From the NCBI RefSeq assembly GCF_002208135.1, contig NZ_CP021646.1, forward strand, positions 1,905,501 through 1,969,500: a DNA stretch of 64,000 bases. Reading direction: 5' to 3'. This DNA is from Pseudoalteromonas piscicida. Its GTDB lineage: Bacteria > Pseudomonadota > Gammaproteobacteria > Enterobacterales > Alteromonadaceae. The notes under the pieces are model-generated. The model made no database searches and was not told where the DNA came from. It was given only the letters and a program-made list of their open reading frames with translations. Of this stretch, positions 17,554-31,545 are shown piece by piece. Each line of letters begins with the position of its first letter. Positions within the stretch are counted from its first letter, which is position 1. The position numbers and the translations under genes are program-made.

Positions 17554-19224
17554 ATGTGTTCAATTTTCGGCGTACTTGACATCAAGACCGATCCCCTTGC
17601 ACTTCGCGAGCAAGCGATCGAAATGTCAAAAAAACTAAGACACCGTGGCCCCGACTGGTCAGGGGTCTATTCAAGTGAAAAAGCCATTTTAGTTCATGAG
17701 CGTTTGGCAATTGTCGGCGTTTCTAGCGGCGCACAACCATTATTTAACCCTGAAAAAACACATATTTTGGCGGTAAATGGTGAAATTTATAATCATAAAG
17801 AGCTTGCAAGAGCACTGACCGTTCCATTTGAATTTCAAACAGAGTCAGACTGTGAAGTGATCTTGGCGCTATACAAGCAAAAAGGCCCTGAGTTTTTAGA
17901 TGATCTCAATGGAATTTTTGCATTTTGTTTGTACGATGAAACGGAAGATGCTTTTTTAATTGGTCGTGACCACATCGGTATTATTCCACTTTACACTGGC
18001 CGTGATCAAAGCGGTAACCTCTATGTCGCCAGCGAAATGAAAGCGCTCACACCTATTTGTACACAAATTGAAGAGTTTCCTCCTGGCCATTATTGGTATT
18101 CAAAAGAAGGGGGTCCAAGAGAGTATTACCAACGCGACTGGCAAGCGTTTAGTGCTGTAAAAGACAATGAAGCAAGCCCCGAAGCGGTTAAAAATGGGCT
18201 AGAAGCTGCTGTAAAACGCCAATTGATGTGCGATGTGCCCTATGGCGTCTTGTTGTCTGGTGGGCTGGATTCTTCTGTGATTTCCGCTATCACACAAAAA
18301 TTTGCTGCAAAGCGAATCGAAGACGATGGCGCATCAGACGCATGGTGGCCAAAACTTCACTCATTTTCAATTGGCTTGGAAGGATCACCCGATCTTGCAG
18401 CAGCACAAAAGGTAGCAGACAAAATCGGCACGGTTCACCACCCCATTCACTTTACCGTACAGCAAGGTATCGATGCGCTTAAAGAAGTGGTTTATCACCT
18501 AGAGACCTATGATGTCACAACCATTCGTGCCTCTACCCCTATGTATCTTATGGCACGCTACATTAAAGCAATGGGCATTAAAATGGTACTATCAGGCGAA
18601 GGGGCCGATGAACTATTTGGTGGCTATTTGTATTTCCACAAAGCACCAAATGCTGAAGAATTTCACAACGAGCTAAATCGAAAGGTCTCGAAACTGCATA
18701 TGTTTGATTGCTTACGTGCAAATAAGTCAATGGCGGCTTGGGGTGTCGAAGCGCGCGTTCCCTTCTTAGATAAAGAATTTGTCGATATTGCCATGCGCAC
18801 TAATCCAGACTACAAAATGTGTAAAGATGGCCGTATCGAAAAACACGTTATCCGCGAGGCGTTTGATGGTTATTTACCCGGTGACGTATTGTGGCGCCAA
18901 AAAGAGCAGTTTTCTGATGGCGTAGGCTATAGCTGGATTGATTCACTGAAAGAATATGTCAGTAAGCAAGTGAGCGATTCGGATCTTGAAAACGCTCACT
19001 ACCGCTATCCAATCAATACACCGGATAGCAAAGAAGCCTATTACTATCGCACCATTTTTGAGTCGCATTTCCCAGGAGAAGCGGCTGCCAAGTGTGTTCC
19101 TCACGGCAAGTCTGTGGCGTGTTCAACACCCGAAGCGCTGGCTTGGGACGAGTCGTTCCAACGTAATGCCGATCCATCAGGTCGCGCAGCAAGCTCACAC
19201 AACGAAGCGTATAATCAAAAATAA
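17554..19224 (+). CDS. asnB: Asparagine synthetase B, glutamine-hydrolysing
   Basis: AsnB makes asparagine from aspartate, ATP and glutamine. The 556-residue protein begins MCSIFGVLD, where Cys2 becomes the N-terminal nucleophile of the class II glutaminase domain (about 2-190, with RHRGPDWSGVY and AVNGEIYNHKEL). The synthetase domain follows (about 210-520), with the PP-loop LSGGLDSSVIS and SGEGADELFGGYLYF. Length matches E. coli AsnB. GAGGAA lies six bases ahead of ATG 17554. It is monocistronic, with a strong terminator shared with the convergent pssA. Confidence 0.96.
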   Translation: MCSIFGVLDIKTDPLALREQAIEMSKKLRHRGPDWSGVYSSEKAILVHERLAIVGVSSGAQPLFNPEKTHILAVNGEIYNHKELARALTVPFEFQTESDCEVILALYKQKGPEFLDDLNGIFAFCLYDETEDAFLIGRDHIGIIPLYTGRDQSGNLYVASEMKALTPICTQIEEFPPGHYWYSKEGGPREYYQRDWQAFSAVKDNEASPEAVKNGLEAAVKRQLMCDVPYGVLLSGGLDSSVISAITQKFAAKRIEDDGASDAWWPKLHSFSIGLEGSPDLAAAQKVADKIGTVHHPIHFTVQQGIDALKEVVYHLETYDVTTIRASTPMYLMARYIKAMGIKMVLSGEGADELFGGYLYFHKAPNAEEFHNELNRKVSKLHMFDCLRANKSMAAWGVEARVPFLDKEFVDIAMRTNPDYKMCKDGRIEKHVIREAFDGYLPGDVLWRQKEQFSDGVGYSWIDSLKEYVSKQVSDSDLENAHYRYPINTPDSKEAYYYRTIFESHFPGEAAAKCVPHGKSVACSTPEALAWDESFQRNADPSGRAASSHNEAYNQK

Positions 19225-19230
19225 ACAAGT

Positions 19231-19255
19231 AAAAAGGGACAATGGTCCCTTTTTT
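19231..19255. terminator. Bidirectional terminator between asnB and pssA
   Basis: AGGGAC (19235-19240) pairs with GTCCCT (19245-19250), flanked by A on the left and T on the right, so it can work for asnB on the plus strand and pssA on the minus strand. Confidence 0.85.
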
Positions 19256-19273
19256 ACTTTCCTTCAGTATGAG

Positions 19274-20638
19274 TTAAATAAAACGCTTAATAATAAAGTC
19301 GACTTTCACACGTTTAGCCTGACCAAGGAGCTTTTTAACTGGTGCAGGATAATCCGCTAACGTCTCTAGATCATCGTGGCTTTCAATGCGACGGCAATGC
19401 TTTAAGATCTCTTGCTTTTCTAACTCGATTTGAGACAACAATGCTTTGTCGGGATCTTCTATTAGAATGCCATTTTCAATATCTAACCCCCACGCTCTTG
19501 GGTTGAGGTTATGACCACTCATCAAATGCGTATTGCCATCTTTGCTCACGCCCTTCAAGTGGAACGAGTTGTTGCCATCTTGCCACAGATACACATCCAG
19601 TAACCCGGCAGTGATGAAGCGGCGTTGCGACTTGATAAATTTATACAAAATGGTTTCGTACAAATAAGGGAGTGCACCAATTCGGCTAAATGGCTGCTCT
19701 GGACTGATATAAAAATCATTTGCCGTTTTATCCCCCACCACTATTGTCACCTTTCTACCTGTTTTCAGTAAGCGACGTAACGAACGAAGAAGAGGTGCCG
19801 GAAAATTGAAGTAAGGGGTGTAAAGGACCAACTCTTGTTCTGTGGTATCGAAAAGCGCCTTAATAAGACGGTTTAGCTTATTAGTTCTGCGACCAAAACC
19901 TAAAAATGGACGCACCGTTAGACCATCTCTGCTGTTCGCCTTTGAAATATCATAACTGGCCTTTTTCAACTGTTTCATCAGCTGTTTTTGCTCAGTACGA
20001 ATATCAACTAAAGTCGGTAATGGGCGGATGTCAAGTCTAGGCACTGCGTCGGACGCTATCAGCACTTGATCGGTAAAGTGGCAAAAGCTATCCGCGAGTT
20101 GCGCTTGTTGAATCACAAAATAGCGGTCTAGGCGGTATTTTTCATCATGATGCAAATAGACATTATTTAAACTAGCGCCGCTGTAAAGCAGGATGTCGTC
20201 AATAACAAACCCCTTTAAATGCAACACGCCAAACAGCTCTTTTGCTTTTACCGGCACACCGTACACTTCAACTTGAGTGCCTAGCTGCTCTTTTAAATCA
20301 CAATATAGCTTGGCATTGCCTTCTGACTTTTCAGCGCCAATGAGGCCTCGTTGCGCACGGTGAAAATCAACCAACACTTTCACCGTTAAGTCTGGATTTT
20401 GCTGTGCAGCCTGGTGCAATGCGTGCAATATCTCACGACCCGCCTCATCGTCTTGTAGATAAAGTGCAGTGATATAAATACGCGTCTTTGCCTGTGAGAT
20501 AAGTTGTAAAAGCGTCTGATGATATTGTTTAGCATCAGTTAACACCTCACAATCTTGTGCACTTAGCCCAAAGCCTGGGGTATTCTGCCAAAATGCCATA
20601 TGTACCTTTTCAATTAGGCTATCAACTCGTGATAGCAA
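19274..20638 (-). CDS. pssA: CDP-diacylglycerol-serine O-phosphatidyltransferase
   Basis: PssA makes phosphatidylserine, the precursor of phosphatidylethanolamine, from CDP-diacylglycerol and serine. The 454-residue protein is the phospholipase-D-type enzyme of gammaproteobacteria. Both HKD motifs are present: HLKGFVIDD with YSGASLNNVYLH after it (about 138-160), and FHLKGVSKDG with MSGHNLNPRAWGLD (about 377-400). VLVDFHRAQRGLIGA and VVGDKTANDFYI also match E. coli PssA. There are no membrane helices; the enzyme is peripheral, binding membrane or ribosomes. The start MLSRVDSL resembles the E. coli MLSKF start; an internal ATG 39 bases later is possible. It is divergent from trxB across 247 bp. 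Confidence 0.93.
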   Translation of the reverse strand: MLSRVDSLIEKVHMAFWQNTPGFGLSAQDCEVLTDAKQYHQTLLQLISQAKTRIYITALYLQDDEAGREILHALHQAAQQNPDLTVKVLVDFHRAQRGLIGAEKSEGNAKLYCDLKEQLGTQVEVYGVPVKAKELFGVLHLKGFVIDDILLYSGASLNNVYLHHDEKYRLDRYFVIQQAQLADSFCHFTDQVLIASDAVPRLDIRPLPTLVDIRTEQKQLMKQLKKASYDISKANSRDGLTVRPFLGFGRRTNKLNRLIKALFDTTEQELVLYTPYFNFPAPLLRSLRRLLKTGRKVTIVVGDKTANDFYISPEQPFSRIGALPYLYETILYKFIKSQRRFITAGLLDVYLWQDGNNSFHLKGVSKDGNTHLMSGHNLNPRAWGLDIENGILIEDPDKALLSQIELEKQEILKHCRRIESHDDLETLADYPAPVKKLLGQAKRVKVDFIIKRFI

Positions 20639-20876
20639 AACAAAATTCTCTAAAACATATCAAAAAAAAAACCTGAGGTCATGAAATACTGCTGTTTTTT
20701 GCCAGTACTGAACAAGATTGCTCAATGTGTAGTCGATTTAGGACAAAACAGTACAAATTTTTTGACAACTTGCCAATTTATACCAAATCAGATTACGGTT
20801 TTTTATTTACTTCCCTATTGAATTACATAGAATCGAACAAACTTTTGCTTAATAGCATTTTTTAGAATTTAGTTAG

Positions 20877-21839
<963 letters not shown>

Positions 21840-21848
21840 TTGATAAAT

Positions 21849-21868
21849 GGGTCAGTCTAGACTGACCC
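21849..21868 (+). terminator. Terminator after trxB
   Basis: GGGTCAGT-CTAG-ACTGACCC is a perfect inverted repeat nine bases past the trxB stop, followed by a pyrimidine-rich tract (TCTTCCCTCCTT). A good but not textbook intrinsic terminator. Confidence 0.7.
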
Positions 21869-21928
21869 TCTTCCCTCCTTGCCTTAATTTGCTATATTGA
21901 AATAAATAACAATCTTGTAGTTTGTTCA

Positions 21929-22645
21929 ATGATCCAACAACTGTTCCATCTCGCCCACGATGACTTTCGCTTTCCGCCAAATCACTATGCCTTGTCTGAA
22001 CCCGATGGACTACTTGCCATTGGAGGTTGTTTACAGGTAAGACGACTGAAGAACGCTTATGCCAATGGGATCTTCCCTTGGTTTAATGAAGGTGAGCCGA
22101 TCATGTGGTGGAGTCCGAGCAAGCGTGGCATCTTGGAGCTTCAAGATTTTCACTGTGGTAAAACGCTAAGAAAAGCCCAACGCAAACTCAATCCAACCGT
22201 TACGATCAATACTGCCTTTTCACAAGTGATTGAAGCTTGTCGAAATCAACGCATGGCCGCTGAGGGAACTTGGATCACAAATTCGATGTTGGCCGCGTAT
22301 CAGCAAGCGCACATTCAGGGATTAGCACATAGTGTGGAGATATGGGATCAAGGCAAGCTCGTTGGTGGGCTCTATGGCATCATGCAGTCTGGTGTATTTT
22401 GTGGTGAATCTATGTTCCACACCTTACCTAACACCTCCAAAATGGCGATGTGGGCACTGGTAAATTGGCTCAAAGCCCATCAGGCACATTTTATTGATTG
22501 CCAACTCGAAAATCCTTATTTAACAAGTTTGGGATTAAAAGTTGTACCAAGGAGAGAGTTTTTGACTAGACTTAAATTGGCGGATCAATTTGAGATCCCA
22601 TCATCAATGTGGCAGCCTCAGGAGTTGAAAGCTATCTATGAATGA
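21929..22645 (+). CDS. aat: Leucyl/phenylalanyl-tRNA-protein transferase
   Basis: Aat attaches Leu or Phe from aminoacyl-tRNA to proteins with N-terminal Arg or Lys, marking them for ClpS-ClpAP. The 238-residue enzyme shows the family core: FPPNHYALSEPDGLLAIGG, AYANGIFPWFNEGEPIMWWS, AEGTWITNSMLAAY and GGLYGIMQSGVFCGESMFH. Size matches E. coli Aat (234). It overlaps the next gene by 8 bases (ATGAATGA), so the two transferases are co-translated. Upstream is the trxB terminator, so its promoter should lie within about 60 bp. Confidence 0.96.
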   Translation: MIQQLFHLAHDDFRFPPNHYALSEPDGLLAIGGCLQVRRLKNAYANGIFPWFNEGEPIMWWSPSKRGILELQDFHCGKTLRKAQRKLNPTVTINTAFSQVIEACRNQRMAAEGTWITNSMLAAYQQAHIQGLAHSVEIWDQGKLVGGLYGIMQSGVFCGESMFHTLPNTSKMAMWALVNWLKAHQAHFIDCQLENPYLTSLGLKVVPRREFLTRLKLADQFEIPSSMWQPQELKAIYE

Positions 22646-23369
22646 ACACTTTCCTTCTAAAATCGGACTGAGCCAACAATTTAGTTGTAGTTATTTACCT
22701 GAGCAGAAGGAACAGTTACTGGTTATTCTAGACCCAAATTGTTACAGCCCAGATAGATTTGAACAATTGTTAGCATTAGGGTTTCGCCGCAGTGGAGATC
22801 AGATTTATCGTCCGCACTGTCCCGCATGCTCAGCTTGTCAATCAGTAAGAGTATTAGCTCAAGAATTTAAACCAAGTAAATCTCAAAAGCGCAAGCGCAA
22901 TAAATTAAAACATGATTATCAGCTAATTATTAGCCATCAGGAGCGACCTGAGTACTATCCACTATATGAGAAATATATCAGTCTACGCCACTGTGATGGC
23001 TCTATGTACCCACCTAACCGCCTCCAGTACGAGAGCTTCTTATTTTGTCGTTGGATGAACATCGTCTTTATCGAGTTATGGCACAAAGATAAGTTAATTG
23101 CAGTGGCGGTAACAGATTCAATGCCTTATTCATTGTCTGCTATTTACACCTTTTTTGATCCTGAGTATGAATCGCTAAGTATCGGAACTATCATGATCAT
23201 GGCTCAGTTAGAGCAGGCAGCCAAACAGAATAAACCCTATTTGTACTTGGGTTATCAAATCGACGAGTGCAAGAAAATGCGTTACAAAACCCAATTTGTT
23301 CCAGCGCAAAAGTTGGTTAAAGATATTTGGCAAGATATTGATCCGGATGCCCCGCAATCTTGTGCTTAG
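22638..23369 (+). CDS. bpt: Aspartate/glutamate leucyltransferase (Bpt-type N-degron transferase)
   Basis: The 243-residue enzyme belongs to the ATE1-like family, annotated in bacteria as arginyltransferase but shown for Vibrio Bpt to transfer Leu to N-terminal Asp or Glu. The N-terminal cysteine motif is present as CSYLPEQ and HCPACSACQSVRV (about 48-60), followed by KSQKRKRNKLKHDYQL and the C-terminal GNAT-like fold with SIGTIMIMAQLEQA, YLYLGYQIDECKKMRYK and FVPAQKL. It is coupled to aat by an 8-base overlap. Adjacent clpS and clpA supply the recognition and unfolding steps for its products. Confidence 0.94.
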   Translation: MNEHFPSKIGLSQQFSCSYLPEQKEQLLVILDPNCYSPDRFEQLLALGFRRSGDQIYRPHCPACSACQSVRVLAQEFKPSKSQKRKRNKLKHDYQLIISHQERPEYYPLYEKYISLRHCDGSMYPPNRLQYESFLFCRWMNIVFIELWHKDKLIAVAVTDSMPYSLSAIYTFFDPEYESLSIGTIMIMAQLEQAAKQNKPYLYLGYQIDECKKMRYKTQFVPAQKLVKDIWQDIDPDAPQSCA

Positions 23370-23461
23370 TTCTTAGTTTTTCCTGCATGCCTTAATTCAA
23401 ATGTAGGAATATACCTCCTTTTACACCTCACTTAACGCGTTGCATGAACAAAAAACATGCG

Positions 23462-23489
23462 TTACTAGCAGGCTTTCCTGTGCTAGAAT
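23462..23489 (+). promoter_or_regulatory. Candidate extended -10 promoter for infA
   Basis: In the 305-bp gap before infA, TTACTA (23462-23467) and TGCTAGAAT (-10 TAGAAT at 23484-23489) are separated by 16 bp; the TGC immediately before gives an extended -10. The long leader of about 180 nt to the infA ATG contains no other gene I can support. Confidence 0.4.
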
Positions 23490-23653
23490 GTCGCCCTTGC
23501 CTACCTACAAGGCTCCAGATTTTGGAATGCGTTAGGAATATAAGCAAAAAACTTTGGTAAAACTGGCTGAATAAACGACCAAATTAACAAAAAATCAGCT
23601 TGTAACTTTACTTATTCCCCGCTTTTGGGCAAAATCTGCATCGTTTAATTTAA

Positions 23654-23893
<240 letters not shown>

Positions 23894-24064
23894 TCTGCGT
23901 GTGTAGATTTATACTAAGTTGATGCCGTAAACTCATTGATACCCAAGCGACTTCAAAATGCTGATGTTACTTAGGTATACTTGGTTCATTCAAGCTATTA
24001 GTATACACGAACGACTAACACTGAGTTTGCGAGGCTGTAATACCGCATCAAACTGAGTGATAAC

Positions 24065-24091
24065 AAAAAGCCCAGAATAGCTGGGCTTTTT
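24065..24091 (+). terminator. Rho-independent terminator in repeat copy 1 (infA)
   Basis: AGCCCAG and CTGGGCT pair around AATAG or similar, with A on the left and five T on the right. It is the natural terminator of infA, 170 bp past its stop. Confidence 0.85.
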
Positions 24092-24330
24092 GTCGTTTAA
24101 AGCAGTTATCTAACCTACGCCCCATCAAAGGGAGCATTATAGTCTTCCGTGCTCGTTAATCTGCGTGTGTAGATTTATACTAAGTTGATGCCGTAAACTC
24201 ATTGATACCCAAGCGACTTCAGAATGCTGATGTTACTTAGGTATACTTGGTTCATTCAAGCTATTAGTATACACGAACGACTAACACTCAGTTTGCGAGG
24301 CTGTAATACCGCATCAAACTGAGTGATAAC

Positions 24331-24357
24331 AAAAAGCCCAGAATAGCTGGGCTTTTT
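24331..24357 (+). terminator. Terminator in repeat copy 2
   Basis: Same AGCCCAG/CTGGGCT hairpin and T-run as copy 1, displaced by exactly 266 bp. Confidence 0.8.
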
Positions 24358-24596
24358 GTCGTTTAAAGCAGTTATCTAACCTACGCCCCATCAAAGGGAG
24401 CATTATAGTCTTCCGTGCTCGTTAATCTGCGTGTGTAGATTTATACTAAGTTGATGCCGTAAACTCATTGATACCCAAGCGACTTCAGAATGCTGATGTT
24501 ACTTAGGTATACTTGGTTCATTCAAGCAATTAGTATACACGAACGACTAACACTGAGTTTGCGAGGCTGTAATACAGTATCAGACTGAGTGATAAC

Positions 24597-24623
24597 AAAA
24601 AGCCCAGAATAGCTGGGCTTTTT
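24597..24623 (+). terminator. Terminator in repeat copy 3
   Basis: Same hairpin and T-run, 532 bp from copy 1. Confidence 0.8.
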
Positions 24624-24862
24624 GTCGTTTAAAGCAGTTATCTAACCTACGCCCCATCAAAGGGAGCATTATAGTCTTCCGTGCTCGTTAATCTGCGTGT
24701 GTAGATTTATACTAAGTTGATGCCGTAAACTCATTGATACCCAAGCGACTTCAGAATGCTGATGTTACTTAGGTATACTTGGTTCATTCAAGCAATTAGT
24801 ATACACGAACGACTAACACTGAGTTTGCGAGGCTGTAATACAGTATCAGACTGAGTGATAAC

Positions 24863-24890
24863 AAAAAGCCCAGCAGTGCTGGGCTTTTTT
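24863..24890. terminator. Bidirectional terminator in repeat copy 4, shared with clpA
   Basis: AGCCCAGCA and TGCTGGGCT form a longer perfect stem than in copies 1-3, with AAAAA before and TTTTTT after. It lies 19 bp past the clpA stop on the minus strand and probably terminates clpA as well as plus-strand transcripts. The changed loop marks the original 3' end of the array. Confidence 0.85.
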
Positions 24891-24909
24891 ATCAAATGCT
24901 TCAAAGGTT

Positions 24910-27174
24910 TTATGCTGATACCGCTTCCGTTTGGTAATCAAAGGACAATTTGTTGTCTTTCACTGTGACTTTCACTGTCCCACCATCAGACAAGTGACCA
25001 AACAAGATTTCGTTAGCAAGTGGCTTTTTCAGATTGTCCTGAATAACTCTCGCCATTGGACGCGCGCCCATTGCCTTGTCATAACCCAGATCTGCCAGCC
25101 AATCTCGTGCTTGAGCTGTAAGTTCTAGGTTAACCGATTTCTTATCAAGCTGCGCTTGCAACTCGACAATGAATTTATCAACAACTTGCAAGATAACCTC
25201 TTTCTCTAGATGGTTGAACCAAATGATGTTATCCAAACGGTTTCTAAACTCTGGCGTAAACACCTTATTGATTTCTACCATCGCATCATGAGAATAGTCT
25301 TGCTGCTGGAATCCAATCGATTGACGGACAGTCTCTTGAACACCCGCATTTGTTGTCATCACCAACACAATATTTCTAAAGTCTGCCTTACGACCGTTGT
25401 TGTCTGTCAGCGTACCATGGTCCATAACCTGCAAGAGAATGTTGTAGATGTCTGGGTGTGCTTTCTCGATTTCATCGAGCAACACGACAGCATGTGGATG
25501 CTTGATTGCAGCCTCGGTCAACAATCCACCCTGCTCAAAGCCAACATACCCCGGAGGCGCACCAATTAAGCGGCTAACGGCATGGCGCTCAGAGTACTCA
25601 GACATGTCGAAGCGAATAAATTCTATGCCCATACACTTAGCAAGTTGCTTGGTTACTTCAGTTTTACCGACCCCTGTAGGACCTGCAAACAAGAATGAAC
25701 CTACAGGCTTGTCTTCATTAGCAAGACCAGAGCGTGATAGGCGAATTGCTGATGTTAACGCGTCGATCGACTCATCTTGACCAAACACCAACATCTTTAA
25801 GTTACGATCAAGATTCTTAAGTGTTTCTTTATCACTAGATGACACACTTTGTTGCGGAATACGTGCCATTTTAGACACAATCGCTTCAATATCCGACACG
25901 TTAATCGTTTTCTTGCGTCTTGAAGTTGGTTGTAGTCTTTGGCTTGCCCCAGCTTCATCGATAACATCGATTGCTTTATCGGGCAAATGCCGCTCATTGA
26001 TATATTTAGCACTTAGTTCAGCAGCCGCTTTTAGCGCTTTTTGCGTGTAACGGATGCCGTGGTGCTCTTCATAACGCTCTTTCAAACCATGTAAGATCTT
26101 AGTGGTGTCTTCGACACTTGGCTCAACCACGTCGATTTTCTGGAAGCGGCGCACCAATGCTCTATCTTTCTCAAAAATATTCTTGAATTCAGAGTACGTT
26201 GTCGAACCCATACAGCGAAGCTGCCCGCTCGATAACAGTGGCTTAATTAGGTTAGACGCATCCATCACACCACCGGAGGCGGCACCAGCGCCGATAATAG
26301 TATGGATTTCGTCAATAAATAATATCGCGTGAGGTTTTGATTGAAGTTCTTTCAATAGCGCTTTGAAACGCTTCTCAAAGTCACCACGATATTTAGTACC
26401 TGCAAGCAATGCTCCCATATCTAGTGAGTACACCACTGCATCAGCAATCACGTCTGGTACCTGATTATTAACGATTCGATACGCTAAGCCTTCAGCGATC
26501 GCGGTTTTACCAACCCCGGCTTCACCAACAAGTAGCGGGTTGTTTTTCTTACGACGGCACAGCACCTGAACCGTACGTTCAACTTCCTCATCACGACCAA
26601 CAAGCGGGTCTATACGGCCGGACTCTGCTTGAACATTTAGATTGGAAGTGAAATTTTCCAGCTTGGTTTTCTCTTCCTGCTGCATTTCACCGCTATCGTC
26701 CTGCATCTCTTCATGATCGTCTTGCTCATGATCATCTTCAATTTTAGAGATGCCATGACTAATGAAATTAACGATATCTAGGCGACTCACGTCGGCCTTT
26801 TTCAGTAAGTAAACAGCTTGACTTTCTTGCTCAGAAAAAATCGCAACAAGTACATTTACCCCTGTCACTTCTGAGCGACCAGAAGATTGAACATGGAATA
26901 CAGCACGTTGTAGCACACGCTGAAAACCAAGTGTTGGTTGTGTCTCTCTGTCTTCCTCTAAATCTGGAATAACAGGCGTAGTTTCATCAATAAACTCTGA
27001 TAACTCGCGCTTCAAGGTATCCATATCGACACCACAGGCATCTAGCGCCTCACTAGCAGAGGGGTTATCGATCAATGCAAGTAATAAATGCTCAACCGTC
27101 ATAAACTCGTGACGGCGAGAACGGGCCTCGCGAAACGCGGCATTAAGAGTAAGTTCTAAGTCTTTGTTTAGCAT
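24910..27174 (-). CDS. clpA: ATP-dependent Clp protease ATPase subunit ClpA
   Basis: ClpA is the AAA+ unfoldase that feeds substrates to ClpP. The 754-residue protein has the N-domain (about 1-145, [20 protein letters not shown]), a linker rich in Asp/Glu/His/Gln ([20 protein letters not shown]), AAA1 with Walker [14 protein letters not shown] and Walker [15 protein letters not shown], and AAA2 with [14 protein letters not shown] and [14 protein letters not shown]. The ClpP-binding loop has IGFQQQD in place of the IGL motif. The ATG at 27174 (MLNKD) matches E. coli ClpA better than the TTG at 27180. It follows clpS by 28 bases on the same strand. Confidence 0.96.
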   Translation of the reverse strand: MLNKDLELTLNAAFREARSRRHEFMTVEHLLLALIDNPSASEALDACGVDMDTLKRELSEFIDETTPVIPDLEEDRETQPTLGFQRVLQRAVFHVQSSGRSEVTGVNVLVAIFSEQESQAVYLLKKADVSRLDIVNFISHGISKIEDDHEQDDHEEMQDDSGEMQQEEKTKLENFTSNLNVQAESGRIDPLVGRDEEVERTVQVLCRRKKNNPLLVGEAGVGKTAIAEGLAYRIVNNQVPDVIADAVVYSLDMGALLAGTKYRGDFEKRFKALLKELQSKPHAILFIDEIHTIIGAGAASGGVMDASNLIKPLLSSGQLRCMGSTTYSEFKNIFEKDRALVRRFQKIDVVEPSVEDTTKILHGLKERYEEHHGIRYTQKALKAAAELSAKYINERHLPDKAIDVIDEAGASQRLQPTSRRKKTINVSDIEAIVSKMARIPQQSVSSSDKETLKNLDRNLKMLVFGQDESIDALTSAIRLSRSGLANEDKPVGSFLFAGPTGVGKTEVTKQLAKCMGIEFIRFDMSEYSERHAVSRLIGAPPGYVGFEQGGLLTEAAIKHPHAVVLLDEIEKAHPDIYNILLQVMDHGTLTDNNGRKADFRNIVLVMTTNAGVQETVRQSIGFQQQDYSHDAMVEINKVFTPEFRNRLDNIIWFNHLEKEVILQVVDKFIVELQAQLDKKSVNLELTAQARDWLADLGYDKAMGARPMARVIQDNLKKPLANEILFGHLSDGGTVKVTVKDNKLSFDYQTEAVSA

Positions 27175-27202
27175 TGGCAACCCCCAACAAGAAATTTATA
27201 GG

Positions 27203-27520
27203 TCATTCCTGCTCACAACTACAGAGCAGCGGGTGCTCGTTGTCACGAGCATATCGGTTTACCTGCTCAGCCTTAGTATGGGCTATGTCAGCAGGGTATA
27301 CTCCACATACCGCTTTTCCCTTGTGATGCACTTCAAGCATCACCTCAGTTGCTCTCTCGCTATCCATATTGAAGAATGTTGTCAATACCTCGACAACAAA
27401 ATCCATGGGCGTGTAATCATCATTATTCAAAATCACTTTATATTTTCGCGGTGGTTGAAGCTGCTGCTTCTGTTCCTCGCGAATGGCGTCCAATACACCC
27501 GAATCTTTTGTCCCACTCAT
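27203..27520 (-). CDS. clpS: ClpAP adaptor ClpS
   Basis: ClpS binds proteins with N-terminal Leu, Phe, Tyr or Trp and delivers them to ClpA. The 105-residue protein has the flexible N-terminal extension followed by the conserved core: [40 protein letters not shown] and [20 protein letters not shown]. The [11 protein letters not shown] pocket residues are those that contact the N-degron. It is upstream of clpA in the same operon, as in most gammaproteobacteria, and divergent from cspD over 199 bp. Confidence 0.96.
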   Translation of the reverse strand: MSGTKDSGVLDAIREEQKQQLQPPRKYKVILNNDDYTPMDFVVEVLTTFFNMDSERATEVMLEVHHKGKAVCGVYPADIAHTKAEQVNRYARDNEHPLLCSCEQE

Positions 27521-27719
27521 AATAAATATAGTCTTGTCTTATATACTCAAGCAAATAGATTTGAGAAATAAATAAAATGTTAAAAAAAAGAGCAAAATAC
27601 TTGACTGCTTGCTCATATAAACTACAGTCTTACATGACTGTCTAATCTATGGGCAGTTTAGCAAAATTAAAAGAGTAGATTAACTTTAATTTAGTCAACT
27701 TATAGAAGGATGTAGAAGT

Positions 27720-27938
27720 ATGGCTTGCGGAAAAGTCAAATGGTTCAATAACGCCAAAGGGTTTGGTTTCATCGTAGAAGACGGCAGTGACGAAGATATC
27801 TTTGCTCATTACTCAACGATTGTAATGGATGGATACAAGACGCTTAAAGCTGGTCAGGATGTATCATTCGAGCTACAACAAGGACCCAAGGGTCTACACG
27901 CAACTAACATCGCTCCGATTACGGAAGATGTTGTTTAA
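27720..27938 (+). CDS. cspD: Cold-shock-like protein CspD
   Basis: The 72-residue single OB-fold protein carries RNP1 (KGFGFIVEDG) and RNP2-like (DIFAHYSTI) nucleic-acid-binding motifs. In E. coli, CspD sits divergent from clpS and inhibits DNA replication in stationary phase; the same neighbourhood supports the name here. AGAAGGATG lies about ten bases ahead of ATG 27720. The start MACGKVKWFNNAKGFGF is typical. No clear terminator follows. Confidence 0.93.
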   Translation: MACGKVKWFNNAKGFGFIVEDGSDEDIFAHYSTIVMDGYKTLKAGQDVSFELQQGPKGLHATNIAPITEDVV

Positions 27939-30651
<2,713 letters not shown>

Positions 30652-30669
30652 TCTTCAGATAACAGTCAA

Positions 30670-30694
30670 AAAGCGGCCCTAGGGTCGCTTTTTT
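30670..30694 (+). terminator. Terminator after icd
   Basis: AAGCGGCCC-TA-GGGTCGCTT, with one mismatch per arm, is followed by TTTT and lies 20 bp past the icd stop. Confidence 0.8.
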
Positions 30695-30762
30695 GCTTTC
30701 AGGCGACACTCGCGAGCAATTGCGCTAAAATACCGTTTTTCGTGAACCTTAGGAATGTGGCG

Positions 30763-31431
30763 ATGAACACAAGTAGTAGAGCCAATACAAATAACAAAAG
30801 AAAGTCACATGCTAATAAGCCCGCATTCTCTAGACACAACACAGCACGGAAAAAGCCAATAACTAATCGGCTGTCAAAACCCGCCCTACCGCCAGAGCAA
30901 GTAAAAGTCGTTCTATTTAATAAGCCTTTTGATGTTTTGTGTCAGTTTACTGATGATCAAAATCGTCAAACATTGGCTGATTTTATTGATATCAAAGATG
31001 TCTATGCTGCAGGTCGCTTGGATAGAGATAGTGAGGGACTATTGCTACTGACCAACTGCGGTAAATTACAAAACACCCTGACTTCTCCTAAAAAATCGAC
31101 ATATAAAACCTATTGGGTTCAGGTCGAAGGAGAGCCAAGTGACGAAAGCCTAAATGCGCTTAAAAACGGTGTAGAACTAAAAGATGGTCCAACTTTACCT
31201 GCCAAAGTGGAAGTAATAACTGAGCCCAATGTTTGGCCACGTAACCCGCCGATTAGAGAACGAAAAAATATCCCGACAACCTGGCTTTCTATTTCCATCA
31301 AAGAAGGACGTAATAGACAAGTTCGTCGTATGACGGCGCATATTGGTCATCCTACGCTTAGACTGATTCGCGCACAAATAGGCAAATATAGTCTGGGCGA
31401 TCTTAAAAACGGTGAATATCGAGTGCTTTAG
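30763..31431 (+). CDS. rluE: 23S rRNA pseudouridine(2457) synthase RluE
   Basis: RluE makes pseudouridine 2457 in 23S rRNA. The 222-residue protein has a basic, low-complexity N-terminal tail (to about residue 45), then the RsuA-family catalytic domain: [17 protein letters not shown], the catalytic aspartate in [35 protein letters not shown] (shared with E. coli RluE) and [20 protein letters not shown]. The ATG at 30763 has AGGA eight bases upstream; a GTG at 30742 is less likely. It precedes mnmA-hflD-purB as in E. coli, but nudJ, which separates rluE and mnmA there, is missing. Confidence 0.92.
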   Translation: MNTSSRANTNNKRKSHANKPAFSRHNTARKKPITNRLSKPALPPEQVKVVLFNKPFDVLCQFTDDQNRQTLADFIDIKDVYAAGRLDRDSEGLLLLTNCGKLQNTLTSPKKSTYKTYWVQVEGEPSDESLNALKNGVELKDGPTLPAKVEVITEPNVWPRNPPIRERKNIPTTWLSISIKEGRNRQVRRMTAHIGHPTLRLIRAQIGKYSLGDLKNGEYRVL

Positions 31432-31545
31432 CATTTCCTACTGGGACTTTTCTCCTGCGCTTGAACAGCTCACGGACGTGCAATTTAAAGAGATTTGAGT
31501 ATAATAAGCGCTTTCTATCTGAGCATTAAGATTAATAGCGAAATT

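Noticed and set aside
23894..24909. A tRNA-Ser gene as in E. coli between infA and clpA
   Set aside because: No cloverleaf, anticodon arm or TTCGA loop in the repeat units; GGTTCATTCAAG resembles a T-loop only by chance.
26628..26760. Low-complexity Asp/Glu/His stretch in clpA as a possible insertion
   Set aside because: It lies in the linker after the N-domain, where ClpA sequences are naturally acidic and variable.
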